Position numbers and translations under genes: made by a program. The notes under the pieces are model-generated. The model made no database searches. It was not told the DNA's origin and saw nothing but the letters and a program-made list of their open reading frames with translations. From Clostridiales bacterium (lineage in GTDB: Bacteria; Bacillota; Clostridia; Lachnospirales; Lachnospiraceae), in NCBI GenBank assembly GCA_021204765.1, contig JAJPYU010000050.1, positions 1-17,022 of the forward strand: a stretch of 17,022 nt of DNA. The letters are read 5' to 3'. This document shows, piece by piece, positions 7,887-14,827 of this stretch (position 1 is the stretch's first letter; every line of letters starts with the position of its first letter).

Positions 7887-10064
7887 ATGAGCAAATCCCT
7901 TTTTATTGCGGAGAAGCCCAGCGTCGCCCGGGAATTCGCCCGGGCCCTGGGCGAGGACATGGCCTCCCACGACGGCTATCAGGAGTCCCCCTCCTATGTG
8001 GTCACCTGGTGCGTGGGGCATCTGGTCACCATGAGCTATCCGGAGGCCTACGACGAAAAATACAGGAAGTGGAGCCTTTCCACCCTCCCCTTCATTCCGG
8101 AAGAGTTCAAATACGAGATCATTCCCTCAGTGAAAAAACAATTTGATACAGTATCAGGACTTTTAAACAGGAAAGATGTGGACACTATCTATATCTGCAC
8201 CGATTCCGGCCGGGAGGGAGAGTATATCTACCGCCTGGTGGACCAGATGGCACACGTGACAGGCAAGAACCGCAGGAGGGTGTGGATAGACTCCCAGACC
8301 GAGGATGAGATAAAGCGGGGCATTGCCGAAGCCCTGGATTGGTCGGAGTATGACAATCTCTCAGAGTCTGCCTACCTCCGTGCCAAGGAAGACTATCTCA
8401 TGGGGATAAATTTTTCCAGGCTCCTTACATTAAAATACGGAAACTCCATGGCTTCATTCTTAAATCAGCGCTATGTGGTAGTCTCCGTGGGCCGGGTCAT
8501 GACCTGCGTTCAGGGAATGGTGGTGCGCCGTGAGCGGGAGATAAGAGCCTTTGTAAAGACACCTTTCTACCGCGTACTGTCACAGATGAATGTAAATGGA
8601 GGAACAGTGGAGGGGGAGTGGCGGGTGACGCCCGGCTCCCGATTTGACACAGGCAGGATGCCCGCACCGGGGACTAAAGATAAAGATAAGCCTGATTTTT
8701 CCACCTGGGGTCATCCGAAGCTTTATAAGGAGAACGGATTTAAGACACGGGAGGATGCGGATGCCTTTGTAAGGGAGCTTTCTGTCCATGATCCTTTGGA
8801 AGCCACAGTGGCCTCCATTGAGAGAAAAAACGAGAAGAAGAATCCGCCTCTCCTGTACAATCTGGCGGAGCTTCAGAATGACTGCTCCAGGATGTTTAAG
8901 ATAAGCCCCGACGAGACCTTAAAGATAGTCCAGGTGCTATATGAGAAGAAGATGGTCACCTACCCCAGGACTGACGCCAGGGTCCTCTCAACAGCGGTGG
9001 CAAAGGAGATATACAAAAATATTTCCGGCCTTAAAAAAGTACCGGGAGTGGCGGCCATAGCTGAGGAGATATTATCCGGAGGGAAATATAAGGGCATAGC
9101 CCACACCCGCTACACCAATGATAAGATGATCACGGATCACTACGCCATCATTCCCACGGGGCAGGGCCTGGGTGCGGCAGGCAGCTTAAAGCCTCTGGCC
9201 ATGCGCGTGTATGAGACCATAGTGCGGCGTTTCCTCGCTATTTTCCTGGAGCCGGCAGTGTATCAGAAGGTAAGCCTTAACACAGAGATAGACGGGGAGC
9301 ATTTCTTCTCCTCATTCAGGGTGCTGGAAAAGCCGGGATATCTCAAAGTTATGAATTATTCCTTTAAAAAGGAGAGCACTCAGGCAGGTGCCGAGGGCGA
9401 CAGCGGAGCAGACGGAGCCGGTTCTGATAATGCCGCAGGCAGCGCAGGCTACGGCTCGGGCTCCGATGCAGGCCTCATCAAGCTGCTCTCAGGCCTGAAA
9501 AAGGGTATGAAGATCCCGGTCAGGGGATTTGAGATAAAGGAGGGAGAGACCTCCCCGCCCAAGCGTTACAATTCCGGCTCCATGATACTGGCCATGGAGA
9601 ATGCGGGCCAGCTCATTGAGGATGAGGAGCTCAGAGAACAGATTAAAAGCTGCGGTATAGGCACCAGCGCCACCAGAGCCGACATTTTAAATAAACTTGT
9701 GAGGAATAAATACCTCTCCCTCAACAAAAAGACCCAGATCATCACACCCACACTCTTAGGCGAGATGATATTTGACGTGGTGGCGGCCTCAATAAAGTCT
9801 CTTCTGAACCCTGAGCTTACCGCCAGCTGGGAGAAGGGGCTAAACTACGTGGCGGATGGCAGTGTCACTCCCAAAGAGTACATGAATAAGCTGGATGCCT
9901 TTATCCGCAGCCGTACTGCAGGGGTCATGAGCCTGGACAACCGCGGCCAGCTAAAAGAAGCCTTTGAGCGTGATGCCCAATTTTACAAGAAGCCCAGTGG
10001 ATACTCCAGATATAAGAAGTCGAGCAACTACAAAAAGTCCGTAAACTATAGGAAGGAGAAGTAG
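7887..10064 (+). CDS. topB: DNA topoisomerase III (type IA)
   Basis: A 725-residue type IA topoisomerase that cuts and reseals one DNA strand, decatenating replication and recombination intermediates. The N-terminal Toprim domain begins FIAEKPSVAREFARALG, with E9 as expected catalytic Glu and the acidic motif DSGREGE at 106-112. The active-site tyrosine is Y359 in VTYPRTDARVLS. GTSATRA (592-598) is another family block. A Gly/Ala/Ser/Asp-rich low-complexity insert lies at about 499-528. The C-terminus (about 700-725) is a basic tail rich in Tyr-Lys-Lys-Ser repeats, with no zinc-finger cysteines. ATG 7887 follows AAGGAG (7876-7881). The stop overlaps the GTG start of a decayed gene (10064). 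Confidence 0.96.
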   Translation: MSKSLFIAEKPSVAREFARALGEDMASHDGYQESPSYVVTWCVGHLVTMSYPEAYDEKYRKWSLSTLPFIPEEFKYEIIPSVKKQFDTVSGLLNRKDVDTIYICTDSGREGEYIYRLVDQMAHVTGKNRRRVWIDSQTEDEIKRGIAEALDWSEYDNLSESAYLRAKEDYLMGINFSRLLTLKYGNSMASFLNQRYVVVSVGRVMTCVQGMVVRREREIRAFVKTPFYRVLSQMNVNGGTVEGEWRVTPGSRFDTGRMPAPGTKDKDKPDFSTWGHPKLYKENGFKTREDADAFVRELSVHDPLEATVASIERKNEKKNPPLLYNLAELQNDCSRMFKISPDETLKIVQVLYEKKMVTYPRTDARVLSTAVAKEIYKNISGLKKVPGVAAIAEEILSGGKYKGIAHTRYTNDKMITDHYAIIPTGQGLGAAGSLKPLAMRVYETIVRRFLAIFLEPAVYQKVSLNTEIDGEHFFSSFRVLEKPGYLKVMNYSFKKESTQAGAEGDSGADGAGSDNAAGSAGYGSGSDAGLIKLLSGLKKGMKIPVRGFEIKEGETSPPKRYNSGSMILAMENAGQLIEDEELREQIKSCGIGTSATRADILNKLVRNKYLSLNKKTQIITPTLLGEMIFDVVAASIKSLLNPELTASWEKGLNYVADGSVTPKEYMNKLDAFIRSRTAGVMSLDNRGQLKEAFERDAQFYKKPSGYSRYKKSSNYKKSVNYRKEK

Positions 10065-10275
10065 TGTATTTAGTTGGCAAACTCGACATAGAGATATATA
10101 GTTGTATATCGTCTGACATTGTAACGGATGAAGTGATTATTACAGACAATCAGGTAGAACATATTAAAAAGAAACATTCAGTCGCTTATGATGACATTAA
10201 GATTTATTTAAACGAAGCAATCGCAGACTTTTGAACTATTTGAGAAATAAAACAGTCCTTTACAAAAGGGAATAA
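10064..10275 (+). pseudogene. Remnant of a PBECR-like nuclease-fold gene
   Basis: GTG 10064 overlaps the last base of the topB stop and opens a 56-codon frame ending at TGA 10232-10234. The product (YLVGKLDIEIYSCISSDIV, then TDEVIITDNQVEHIKKKH) resembles the N-terminus of small phage-Barnase-EndoU-ColicinE5/D-RelE-like (PBECR) proteins of Clostridia. As I recall them, these are about 120 residues long. After the stop, another frame (10237-10275) reads YLRNKTVLYKRE and a stop, which resembles the end of the same proteins. The pattern fits an internal deletion of roughly 60 codons plus a frame change. The LbH promoter overlaps the relic's end. Family assignment is from memory of the motif and would need a profile search. 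Confidence 0.55.
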
Positions 10276-10287
10276 TTAATCTATAAT
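10259..10287 (+). promoter_or_regulatory. Near-consensus sigma-A promoter of the leader RNA
   Basis: TTTACA (10259-10264), 17-base spacer, TATAAT (10282-10287): eleven of twelve consensus positions at ideal spacing, the best promoter in the window. Predicted start about 10293-10295 coincides with the first paired base of the structured leader that follows. Confidence 0.75.
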
Positions 10288-10292
10288 CACTA

Positions 10293-10407
10293 ATGACAGT
10301 TGAGAGATTATTTGAGGTGGTAAATTTCGTTGCAACCACGCACCCTTGTGGTCAAAAGAGATGCAGGAGAAGCGACGCCTGCCAAATAATCTCTTAATTT
10401 ATGTCAT
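10293..10407 (+). ncRNA. Structured leader RNA, riboswitch-like, class not recognised
   Basis: An outer helix ATGACA (10293-10298) / TGTCAT (10402-10407) surrounds a perfect 12-bp stem AGAGATTATTTG (10303-10314) / CAAATAATCTCT (10383-10394). Inside are hairpin ACCAC (10335-10339) / GTGGT (10348-10352) and hairpin GCAGG (10363-10367) / CCTGC (10378-10382); the latter abuts the closing stem. Its loop GCGACG (10372-10377) can pair with CGTTGC (10328-10333), a possible pseudoknot with one wobble. GTGGT at 10317-10321 is an alternative partner for ACCAC. A promoter precedes it, and a terminator and ribosome-binding site follow. It matches no riboswitch consensus I could recall. It could also be a short inverted-repeat element. 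Confidence 0.6.
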
Positions 10408-10437
10408 AAATGATGATTATCCAATGATGGGGCAATA

Positions 10438-10468
10438 GAAGGCTGTGCTTGAGCGCAGCTTTTAATTT
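10438..10468 (+). terminator. Intrinsic terminator / attenuator just before the LbH gene
   Basis: GCTGTGC (10442-10448) / GCGCAGC (10453-10459) with loop TTGA, extended by A-T pairs and followed by TTTTAATTT. It ends immediately before GGAGG (10469-10473), so it lies inside the leader and not between operons, as expected of transcription attenuation. The loop of the upstream hairpin (GCACCCTT, 10340-10347) is complementary to AAGG..GTGC of its first arm, a possible antiterminator pairing. Confidence 0.65.
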
Positions 10469-10479
10469 GGAGGATGATT

Positions 10480-11145
10480 ATGGAGCAGTGTAAGATTAAA
10501 ACTATGTTTACTCTCAGTGAGACTATCGCAGCGGATTACTTTGAGAGCGCAGAGTATCCCTGGGAGCTCTTAGAAGGGATCGCTGATTATATCAGAAAAC
10601 TGGGCCCGACGCTGGATCCGGAAGTGTATGAGAGACAGGGTGAGGATATCTGGATAGCGAAGTCAGCAAAGATAGCGCCCACGGCTTACCTGGGAGGCCC
10701 GCTCATTATTGATGAGGAGGCTGAAGTACGTCACTGTGCCTTTATCAGGGGCTCAGCTATAGTGGGAAAAAATGCCGTGGTAGGAAATTCGGTGGAGCTT
10801 AAAAATGTCATCCTCTTTAACCGGGTGCAGACGCCCCACTATAATTACGTGGGTGACTCCATCCTTGGTTACCGTGCCCACATGGGTGCCGGCTCCATCA
10901 CCTCCAATGTGAAGTCCGATAAGACACTGGTGGTGGTAAAGGACGGAAGCGAGGAGATAGCTACCGGCCGTAAGAAATTCGGTGCCATGCTGGGGGACTG
11001 CGTGGAGGTTGGATGTAATTCGGTCTTAAATCCCGGCACAGTCATCTGCCCACACACGAATATTTATCCGGTTTCCTCTGTGAGAGGAGTGGTGCCTGCA
11101 AATTCCATATATAAAGGGAAAGATGATATAGTGACTAAGTTATGA
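10480..11145 (+). CDS. Left-handed beta-helix (hexapeptide-repeat) protein, sugar nucleotidyltransferase/acyltransferase-like
   Basis: A 221-residue protein built mainly of imperfect hexapeptide repeats (about residues 62-210), the turns of a left-handed beta-helix seen in GlmU C-terminal domains and related acyltransferases. Visible turns include IAKSAKIAPTAYLGGPLII, AFIRGSAIVGKNAVVGNSV and VEVGCNSVLNPGTVICPHTNI. There is no N-terminal nucleotidyltransferase domain with the GxGTRM-type loop, so despite resemblance to proteins often labelled UDP-N-acetylglucosamine pyrophosphorylase, that activity is unlikely from this chain alone. The substrate is unknown. I prefer ATG 10480 over ATG 10474 because GGAGG (10469-10473) is correctly spaced only for the former. 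It sits behind a structured leader and terminator. The stop overlaps the first base of repeat copy 3. Confidence 0.82.
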   Translation: MEQCKIKTMFTLSETIAADYFESAEYPWELLEGIADYIRKLGPTLDPEVYERQGEDIWIAKSAKIAPTAYLGGPLIIDEEAEVRHCAFIRGSAIVGKNAVVGNSVELKNVILFNRVQTPHYNYVGDSILGYRAHMGAGSITSNVKSDKTLVVVKDGSEEIATGRKKFGAMLGDCVEVGCNSVLNPGTVICPHTNIYPVSSVRGVVPANSIYKGKDDIVTKL

Positions 11146-11416
11146 TGATACCACGGATTTCTCCGTGCTACGCACAGCTTTGCATACACTCACACTAAGT
11201 TCGCAGGCTCACTAAGTGTTCGTAGCATCCCGAAATCCTCAAATCATTCGGAATCCGCTCATTTTTCTCCGAAAAATGGCTGCTTCCTCATGTTTTAGGC
11301 GGGGCTGCTGAGTGCCGGTGGCACTCGTGTTTGCAGCCGACCGAAGCGGAGCGTAGACCAAATGGTCGTAACTGGATGCAAGCATCCGTTACAACCCTAT
11401 TTGACCCTGGTATCAT
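11145..11416 (-). repeat. Dispersed structured repeat, copy 3 (complete, 272 bp)
   Basis: Bounded by ATGATACC (11145-11152) and GGTATCAT (11409-11416). The inverted ends extend to 11 bases here (11142-11152 and 11409-11419) and overlap the stop codon of the preceding gene. It is inverted relative to copy 2. Hairpins corresponding to those of copy 2 are at 11364-11396 (core GGATGCAAGCATCC), 11260-11278 (CATTTTTC/GAAAAATG) and 11155-11238 (GGATTTC/GAAATCC enclosing GTGCTACGCAC). Their arms differ in sequence from copy 2 but still pair. An extra nested hairpin (11303-11338, GGCTGC..GCAGCC with GAGTGCC/GGCACTC) is absent from copy 2. This fills most of the 418-base gap; no reading frame is supported. 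Confidence 0.85.
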
Positions 11417-11487
11417 CATCATATATTTTGCCTGATGCATGATTTTGAAAACTTTTTGTGAATTTCCTGGAAAATAAAAACAAGCAC

Positions 11488-11516
11488 TTTACGAAAACCT
11501 TAAATTATGGCACAAT
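11488..11516 (+). promoter_or_regulatory. Probable sigma-A promoter of the scaffold/GGGtGRT operon
   Basis: TTTACG (11488-11493), 17-base spacer, CACAAT (11511-11516) preceded by TG at 11508-11509 (extended -10). Each hexamer matches four of six consensus bases. Predicted start near 11523 gives a leader of about 40 bases. The region between the repeat and this promoter is AT-rich, with nothing else recognised. Confidence 0.45.
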
Positions 11517-11563
11517 AAAACGGATGTTAATTTTCTAACAATATTTTAGGAAGGAGTCATACA

Positions 11564-12256
11564 ATGATCTACACTAAAGAAGTACAGATGATGTGCCCTG
11601 TGACAAAGGGCGCAAAGCATGAGCCTGCTCCTATCCCTGAGGAAGGAAAATGGGTACATGCCAAGAAGATTGAGGACATCTCCGGTTTCACCCACGGTGT
11701 CGGCTGGTGCGCTCCTCAGCAGGGTGCCTGCAAGCTGACCCTGAACGTGAAAAACGGTATCATCGAGGAGGCCCTGGTGGAGACCCTGGGCTGCTCCGGC
11801 ATGACCCACTCCGCAGCCATGGCCGCCGAGATCCTTCAGGGCAAGACTATCCTTGAGGCTCTTAATACCGACCTGGTCTGCGACGCCATCAATACCGCCA
11901 TGAGAGAGCTCTTCCTCCAGATCGTCTACGGACGTACCCAGAGTGCATTCTCAGACGATGGACTGGCCATCGGCGCAGGTCTCGAGGACCTGGGCAAAGG
12001 CCTCCGCTCCCAGATCGGCACCATGTACGCCACCAAGGAAAAGGGCGTCCGCTATCTGGAGATGACCGAGGGCTATGTGACCGGCCTGGCTCTTGACGAG
12101 GACGGGGAAGTCATCGGATACCAGTTCGTAAGCCTGGGCAAGATGACTGACTTTATCAAAAACGGGGATGAGCCCAACGTGGCATGGGAGAAGGCCAAAG
12201 GTGAGTATGGCCGAGTAGCCGATGCAGCGAAGATCATCGACCCGAGAAAGGAGTGA
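11564..12256 (+). CDS. IscU/NifU-N-like iron-sulfur scaffold-related protein
   Basis: A 230-residue protein whose N-terminal half resembles IscU/NifU-N, the scaffold on which Fe-S clusters are built. The stretch GACKLTLNVKNGIIEEALVETLGCSG aligns with the first two cluster-ligand Cys of IscU, here C56 and C77; further Cys are C11, C49 and C106. The Asp normally following the first ligand Cys is replaced by Lys. The HCS motif of the third ligand is not evident: the corresponding stretch appears to be RTQSAFSDD. A classical scaffold role is therefore uncertain. The C-terminal extension (about 140-230) is absent from IscU. ATG 11564 follows AAGGAG. The GGGtGRT gene starts 6 bases after the stop, and codon use in both is strongly biased to C/G endings. 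Confidence 0.85.
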   Translation: MIYTKEVQMMCPVTKGAKHEPAPIPEEGKWVHAKKIEDISGFTHGVGWCAPQQGACKLTLNVKNGIIEEALVETLGCSGMTHSAAMAAEILQGKTILEALNTDLVCDAINTAMRELFLQIVYGRTQSAFSDDGLAIGAGLEDLGKGLRSQIGTMYATKEKGVRYLEMTEGYVTGLALDEDGEVIGYQFVSLGKMTDFIKNGDEPNVAWEKAKGEYGRVADAAKIIDPRKE

Positions 12257-12262
12257 GAGATT

Positions 12263-13273
12263 ATGGCATTATTTGAATCTTATGAGAGAAGGATCCCCCA
12301 GATCAACGCCGTTCTTAATTCCTACGGTATCGCTTCCATAGAGGAGGCTGAGAAGATCACAAAGGACGCAGGCCTGGACGTATACAGCCAGGTGAAGGCT
12401 ATCCAGCCCATCTGCTTTGAGAACGCCTGCTGGGCTTACACCGTAGGCGCAGCTATCGCTATAAAGAAAGGCTGCCGCAAGGCTTCCGACGCCGCCGCAG
12501 CCATAGGCGAAGGCCTCCAGGCTTTCTGCATACCCGGTTCCGTGGCTGACCATCGTAAGGTCGGTTTAGGACATGGTAACCTCGGCAAGATGCTCCTGGA
12601 GGAGGAGACCGAGTGCTTCTGCTTCCTGGCAGGACATGAGTCCTTTGCAGCCGCAGAGGGTGCCATCGGTATCGCCGAGAAAGCCAACAAGGTCCGTGAG
12701 AAACCGCTCCGTGTTATCCTTAACGGACTTGGAAAAGATGCCGCTCAGATCATTTCCCGTATTAACGGTTTCACCTATGTGGAGACCAAATACGATTACA
12801 AAGAGGCGAAGCTTAATATCGTCTACGAGAAGGCATATTCCACCGGTCTCCGCGCATCCGTGAAGTGCTACGGCGCTGACGATGTGCAGGAGGGCGTGGC
12901 CATCATGCATCACGAGAACGTGGGCGTCTCCATCACCGGCAATTCCACCAACCCCACCCGCTTCCAGCATCCGGTAGCCGGCACTTACAAGAAAGAGTGC
13001 AATGAGCTGGGCAAGAAGTACTTCTCCGTTGCCTCCGGCGGCGGCACAGGACGTACCCTGCATCCGGATAACATGGCAGCAGGCCCCGCTTCCTATGGCA
13101 TGACCGATACCCTGGGCAGGATGCACTCCGACGCACAGTTCGCAGGATCCTCCTCCGTACCGGCTCACGTGGAGATGATGGGACTCATCGGCGCGGGCAA
13201 TAACCCGATGGTAGGAATGACCGTGGCTGTGGCCGTCTCCGTGGAGGAAGCCGCCAAGGCAGGAAAATTCTAA
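12263..13273 (+). CDS. GGGtGRT family protein (function unknown)
   Basis: A 336-residue protein of the family named for its GGGTGRT motif, here residues 259-265 in SVASGGGTGRTLHPDN. Other conserved-looking blocks are GLGHGNLGKMLLEEETECFCF (101-121) and HVEMMGLIGAGNNPMVGMTVAVAV (302-325). Eight cysteines are present (51, 56, 71, 89, 118, 120, 202, 246), some possibly metal ligands. No membrane segment or signal peptide is visible. The Gly-rich motif suggests nucleotide or phosphate binding, which is inference. It starts 6 bases after the IscU-like gene, whose last codons contain its AAAGGAG (12247-12253), so the two are translationally linked and probably act together. A terminator follows at 13296-13367. 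The biochemical role is, to my knowledge, not established. Confidence 0.88.
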   Translation: MALFESYERRIPQINAVLNSYGIASIEEAEKITKDAGLDVYSQVKAIQPICFENACWAYTVGAAIAIKKGCRKASDAAAAIGEGLQAFCIPGSVADHRKVGLGHGNLGKMLLEEETECFCFLAGHESFAAAEGAIGIAEKANKVREKPLRVILNGLGKDAAQIISRINGFTYVETKYDYKEAKLNIVYEKAYSTGLRASVKCYGADDVQEGVAIMHHENVGVSITGNSTNPTRFQHPVAGTYKKECNELGKKYFSVASGGGTGRTLHPDNMAAGPASYGMTDTLGRMHSDAQFAGSSSVPAHVEMMGLIGAGNNPMVGMTVAVAVSVEEAAKAGKF

Positions 13274-13295
13274 AAGAGTTTTTTGTAATAATACG

Positions 13296-13367
13296 TCTGT
13301 CCCGGAAATGAATTCATCGAAACATCAACTGTTTTCCACTGAACTTTTCTTCCGGGGCAGATTTTTT
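13296..13367 (+). terminator. Terminator after the GGGtGRT gene, with overlapping alternative hairpin
   Basis: TCTGTCCCGGAA (13296-13307) pairs with TTCCGGGGCAGA (13350-13361): 12 bp with one wobble, followed by six T's (13362-13367). The 42-base loop contains the palindrome ATGAATTCAT. A second stem, GGCAGATTTT (13356-13365) / AAAATCTGCC (13377-13386), shares the GGCAGA segment, so the two structures exclude one another. Confidence 0.65.
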
Positions 13368-13407
13368 GTGGCAAAGAAAATCTGCCAAAACCGGGTAAAC
13401 TCCGCTA

Positions 13408-13439
13408 TTTACTAATTCAAAAAAAGTTATATAATTAGT
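13408..13439 (+). promoter_or_regulatory. Probable ktrB promoter with overlapping inverted repeat
   Basis: TTTACT (13408-13413), 16-base spacer, TATAAT (13430-13435). Predicted start near 13442 leaves only about 27 bases before the GTG, so there is no room for a c-di-AMP riboswitch. The arms ACTAATT (13411-13417) and AATTAGT (13433-13439) form a 7-bp inverted repeat spanning the core promoter, a possible operator or chance in AT-rich DNA. Confidence 0.5.
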
Positions 13440-13468
13440 AAGGATTTTCAAGAAGAAGGAGATTCGTA

Positions 13469-14812
13469 GTGAAGAAGACGGAGAATAAACCGGCTAAAAA
13501 GCATATTTCTTCTTTCAGGGTCATCGTGATCGGTTTCGCGGCAATGATTGCTGCGGGGACCGTGCTGCTGACATTTCCTTTTGCTGCGAAGAGCGGACAG
13601 GTGACGCCCCTTTCTGAGACAGTATTTACTGCCACGTCTGCTGTCTGCGTCACCGGACTGGTTGTAGAGGATACCGCCAGCTACTGGTCCATGTTCGGGC
13701 AGGTGGTGATACTCATACTGATACAGATCGGCGGCCTGGGCGTGGTGACTGTGGCATCGGCCATCTCCATACTCTCCGGGAAAAACATCTCCTTAAAGCA
13801 GCGCTCCACTATAAAGGAGGCCATGGGATCTCCCCAGATAGGCGGGGTGGTGAAGTTCACAGCTTTCGTTATAAAGGTCACGCTTGCGATAGAGCTCATA
13901 GGTGCGGTGATCATGGCTCCGACATTTTATAAGACATATGGGGCGAAGGGCATATGGATGGCTATTTTTCACACCATATCCGCTATCTGCAATGCCGGCT
14001 TCGATGTCATGGGGACGGCAGATGCGAAATATGCCTCTATGACGTCATTTGCGGCGAATCCCCTTATAGTCATCACCCTCATCTGCCTCATAGTGGTGGG
14101 CGGCATAGGCTTTCTCACCTGGGATGATATCAAGACCCATAAGTGGCATATAAGGAAATACCGCATGCAGAGCAAACTGATATTTACCGTCACAGCCATA
14201 CTTATCGCGGCACCGGCGGCGTATTTCTTTTTCGGGGAATTCACTGACGGCAGCACCGGCAGCCGTCTGCTCCTGGCCATTTTCCAGTCAGTGACCACCA
14301 GGACAGCCGGATTTAACACGGCGGACTTAGGAGTCCTCTCCGGAGCAGGGCTTGCTATCTTCATAGTCCTGATGCTCATCGGAGGATCCCCCGGCTCCAC
14401 TGCCGGCGGCATGAAGACTACCACTGTGGCAGTCCTTTTCGGGAACATGATCTCCGTCTTCAGGAACCGTGAGTCCACACATTTCTTCGGACGCACAGTG
14501 CCGGATAAGATCATCAAACACGCCCTGGCAATACTCACCATGTACGTGACCCTTTTCGTTGGCGGGGCCGTCGTCATAAGCATAGCGGAGGGCCTGCCCA
14601 TAAACTACTGTCTCTTCGAGACTGCCTCGGCTGTGGGTACCGTGGGCCTGACACTTGGCATCACCCCCACCCTGGGCCTCGTCTCCCGTATAGTCCTCAT
14701 CATCCTGATGTTCTGCGGACGAGTCGGCGGACTGACTATCATTTACGCGGCAGTCTCAGGAACCGGCAAAGAGTATTCCAAGCTGCCGCAGGAACAGATC
14801 ATAGTGGGATAG
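13469..14812 (+). CDS. ktrB: Potassium transporter subunit KtrB (TrkH family)
   Basis: A 447-residue membrane protein of the TrkH/KtrB superfamily of K+ translocating subunits, built of four M1-P-M2 repeats. The four pore loops are visible: SAVCVTGL (57-64), SAICNAGF (171-178), TTRTAGFN (276-283) and SAVGTVGLT (387-395). The central Gly of each loop forms the selectivity filter. The intramembrane gating loop GGSPGSTAGGMKTTT lies at 305-319. Length fits KtrB rather than the longer TrkH. GTG 13469 is used as start, with AAGGAG at 13456-13461. The RCK subunit gene follows after 15 bases, completing a KtrAB system. It imports K+ for osmotic and turgor control, in related systems with Na+ dependence; that is not shown by the sequence here. 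Confidence 0.95.
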   Translation: MKKTENKPAKKHISSFRVIVIGFAAMIAAGTVLLTFPFAAKSGQVTPLSETVFTATSAVCVTGLVVEDTASYWSMFGQVVILILIQIGGLGVVTVASAISILSGKNISLKQRSTIKEAMGSPQIGGVVKFTAFVIKVTLAIELIGAVIMAPTFYKTYGAKGIWMAIFHTISAICNAGFDVMGTADAKYASMTSFAANPLIVITLICLIVVGGIGFLTWDDIKTHKWHIRKYRMQSKLIFTVTAILIAAPAAYFFFGEFTDGSTGSRLLLAIFQSVTTRTAGFNTADLGVLSGAGLAIFIVLMLIGGSPGSTAGGMKTTTVAVLFGNMISVFRNRESTHFFGRTVPDKIIKHALAILTMYVTLFVGGAVVISIAEGLPINYCLFETASAVGTVGLTLGITPTLGLVSRIVLIILMFCGRVGGLTIIYAAVSGTGKEYSKLPQEQIIVG

Positions 14813-14827
14813 GAAAGGAGCATTATC

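Noticed and set aside
10474..10476. Upstream ATG as start of the beta-helix gene
   Set aside because: GGAGG ends directly before it, too close for initiation; ATG 10480 has proper spacing.
13274..13468. c-di-AMP (ydaO) riboswitch upstream of ktrB
   Set aside because: The spacer is mostly a terminator region, and the probable promoter leaves only about 27 leader bases, too short for this riboswitch.
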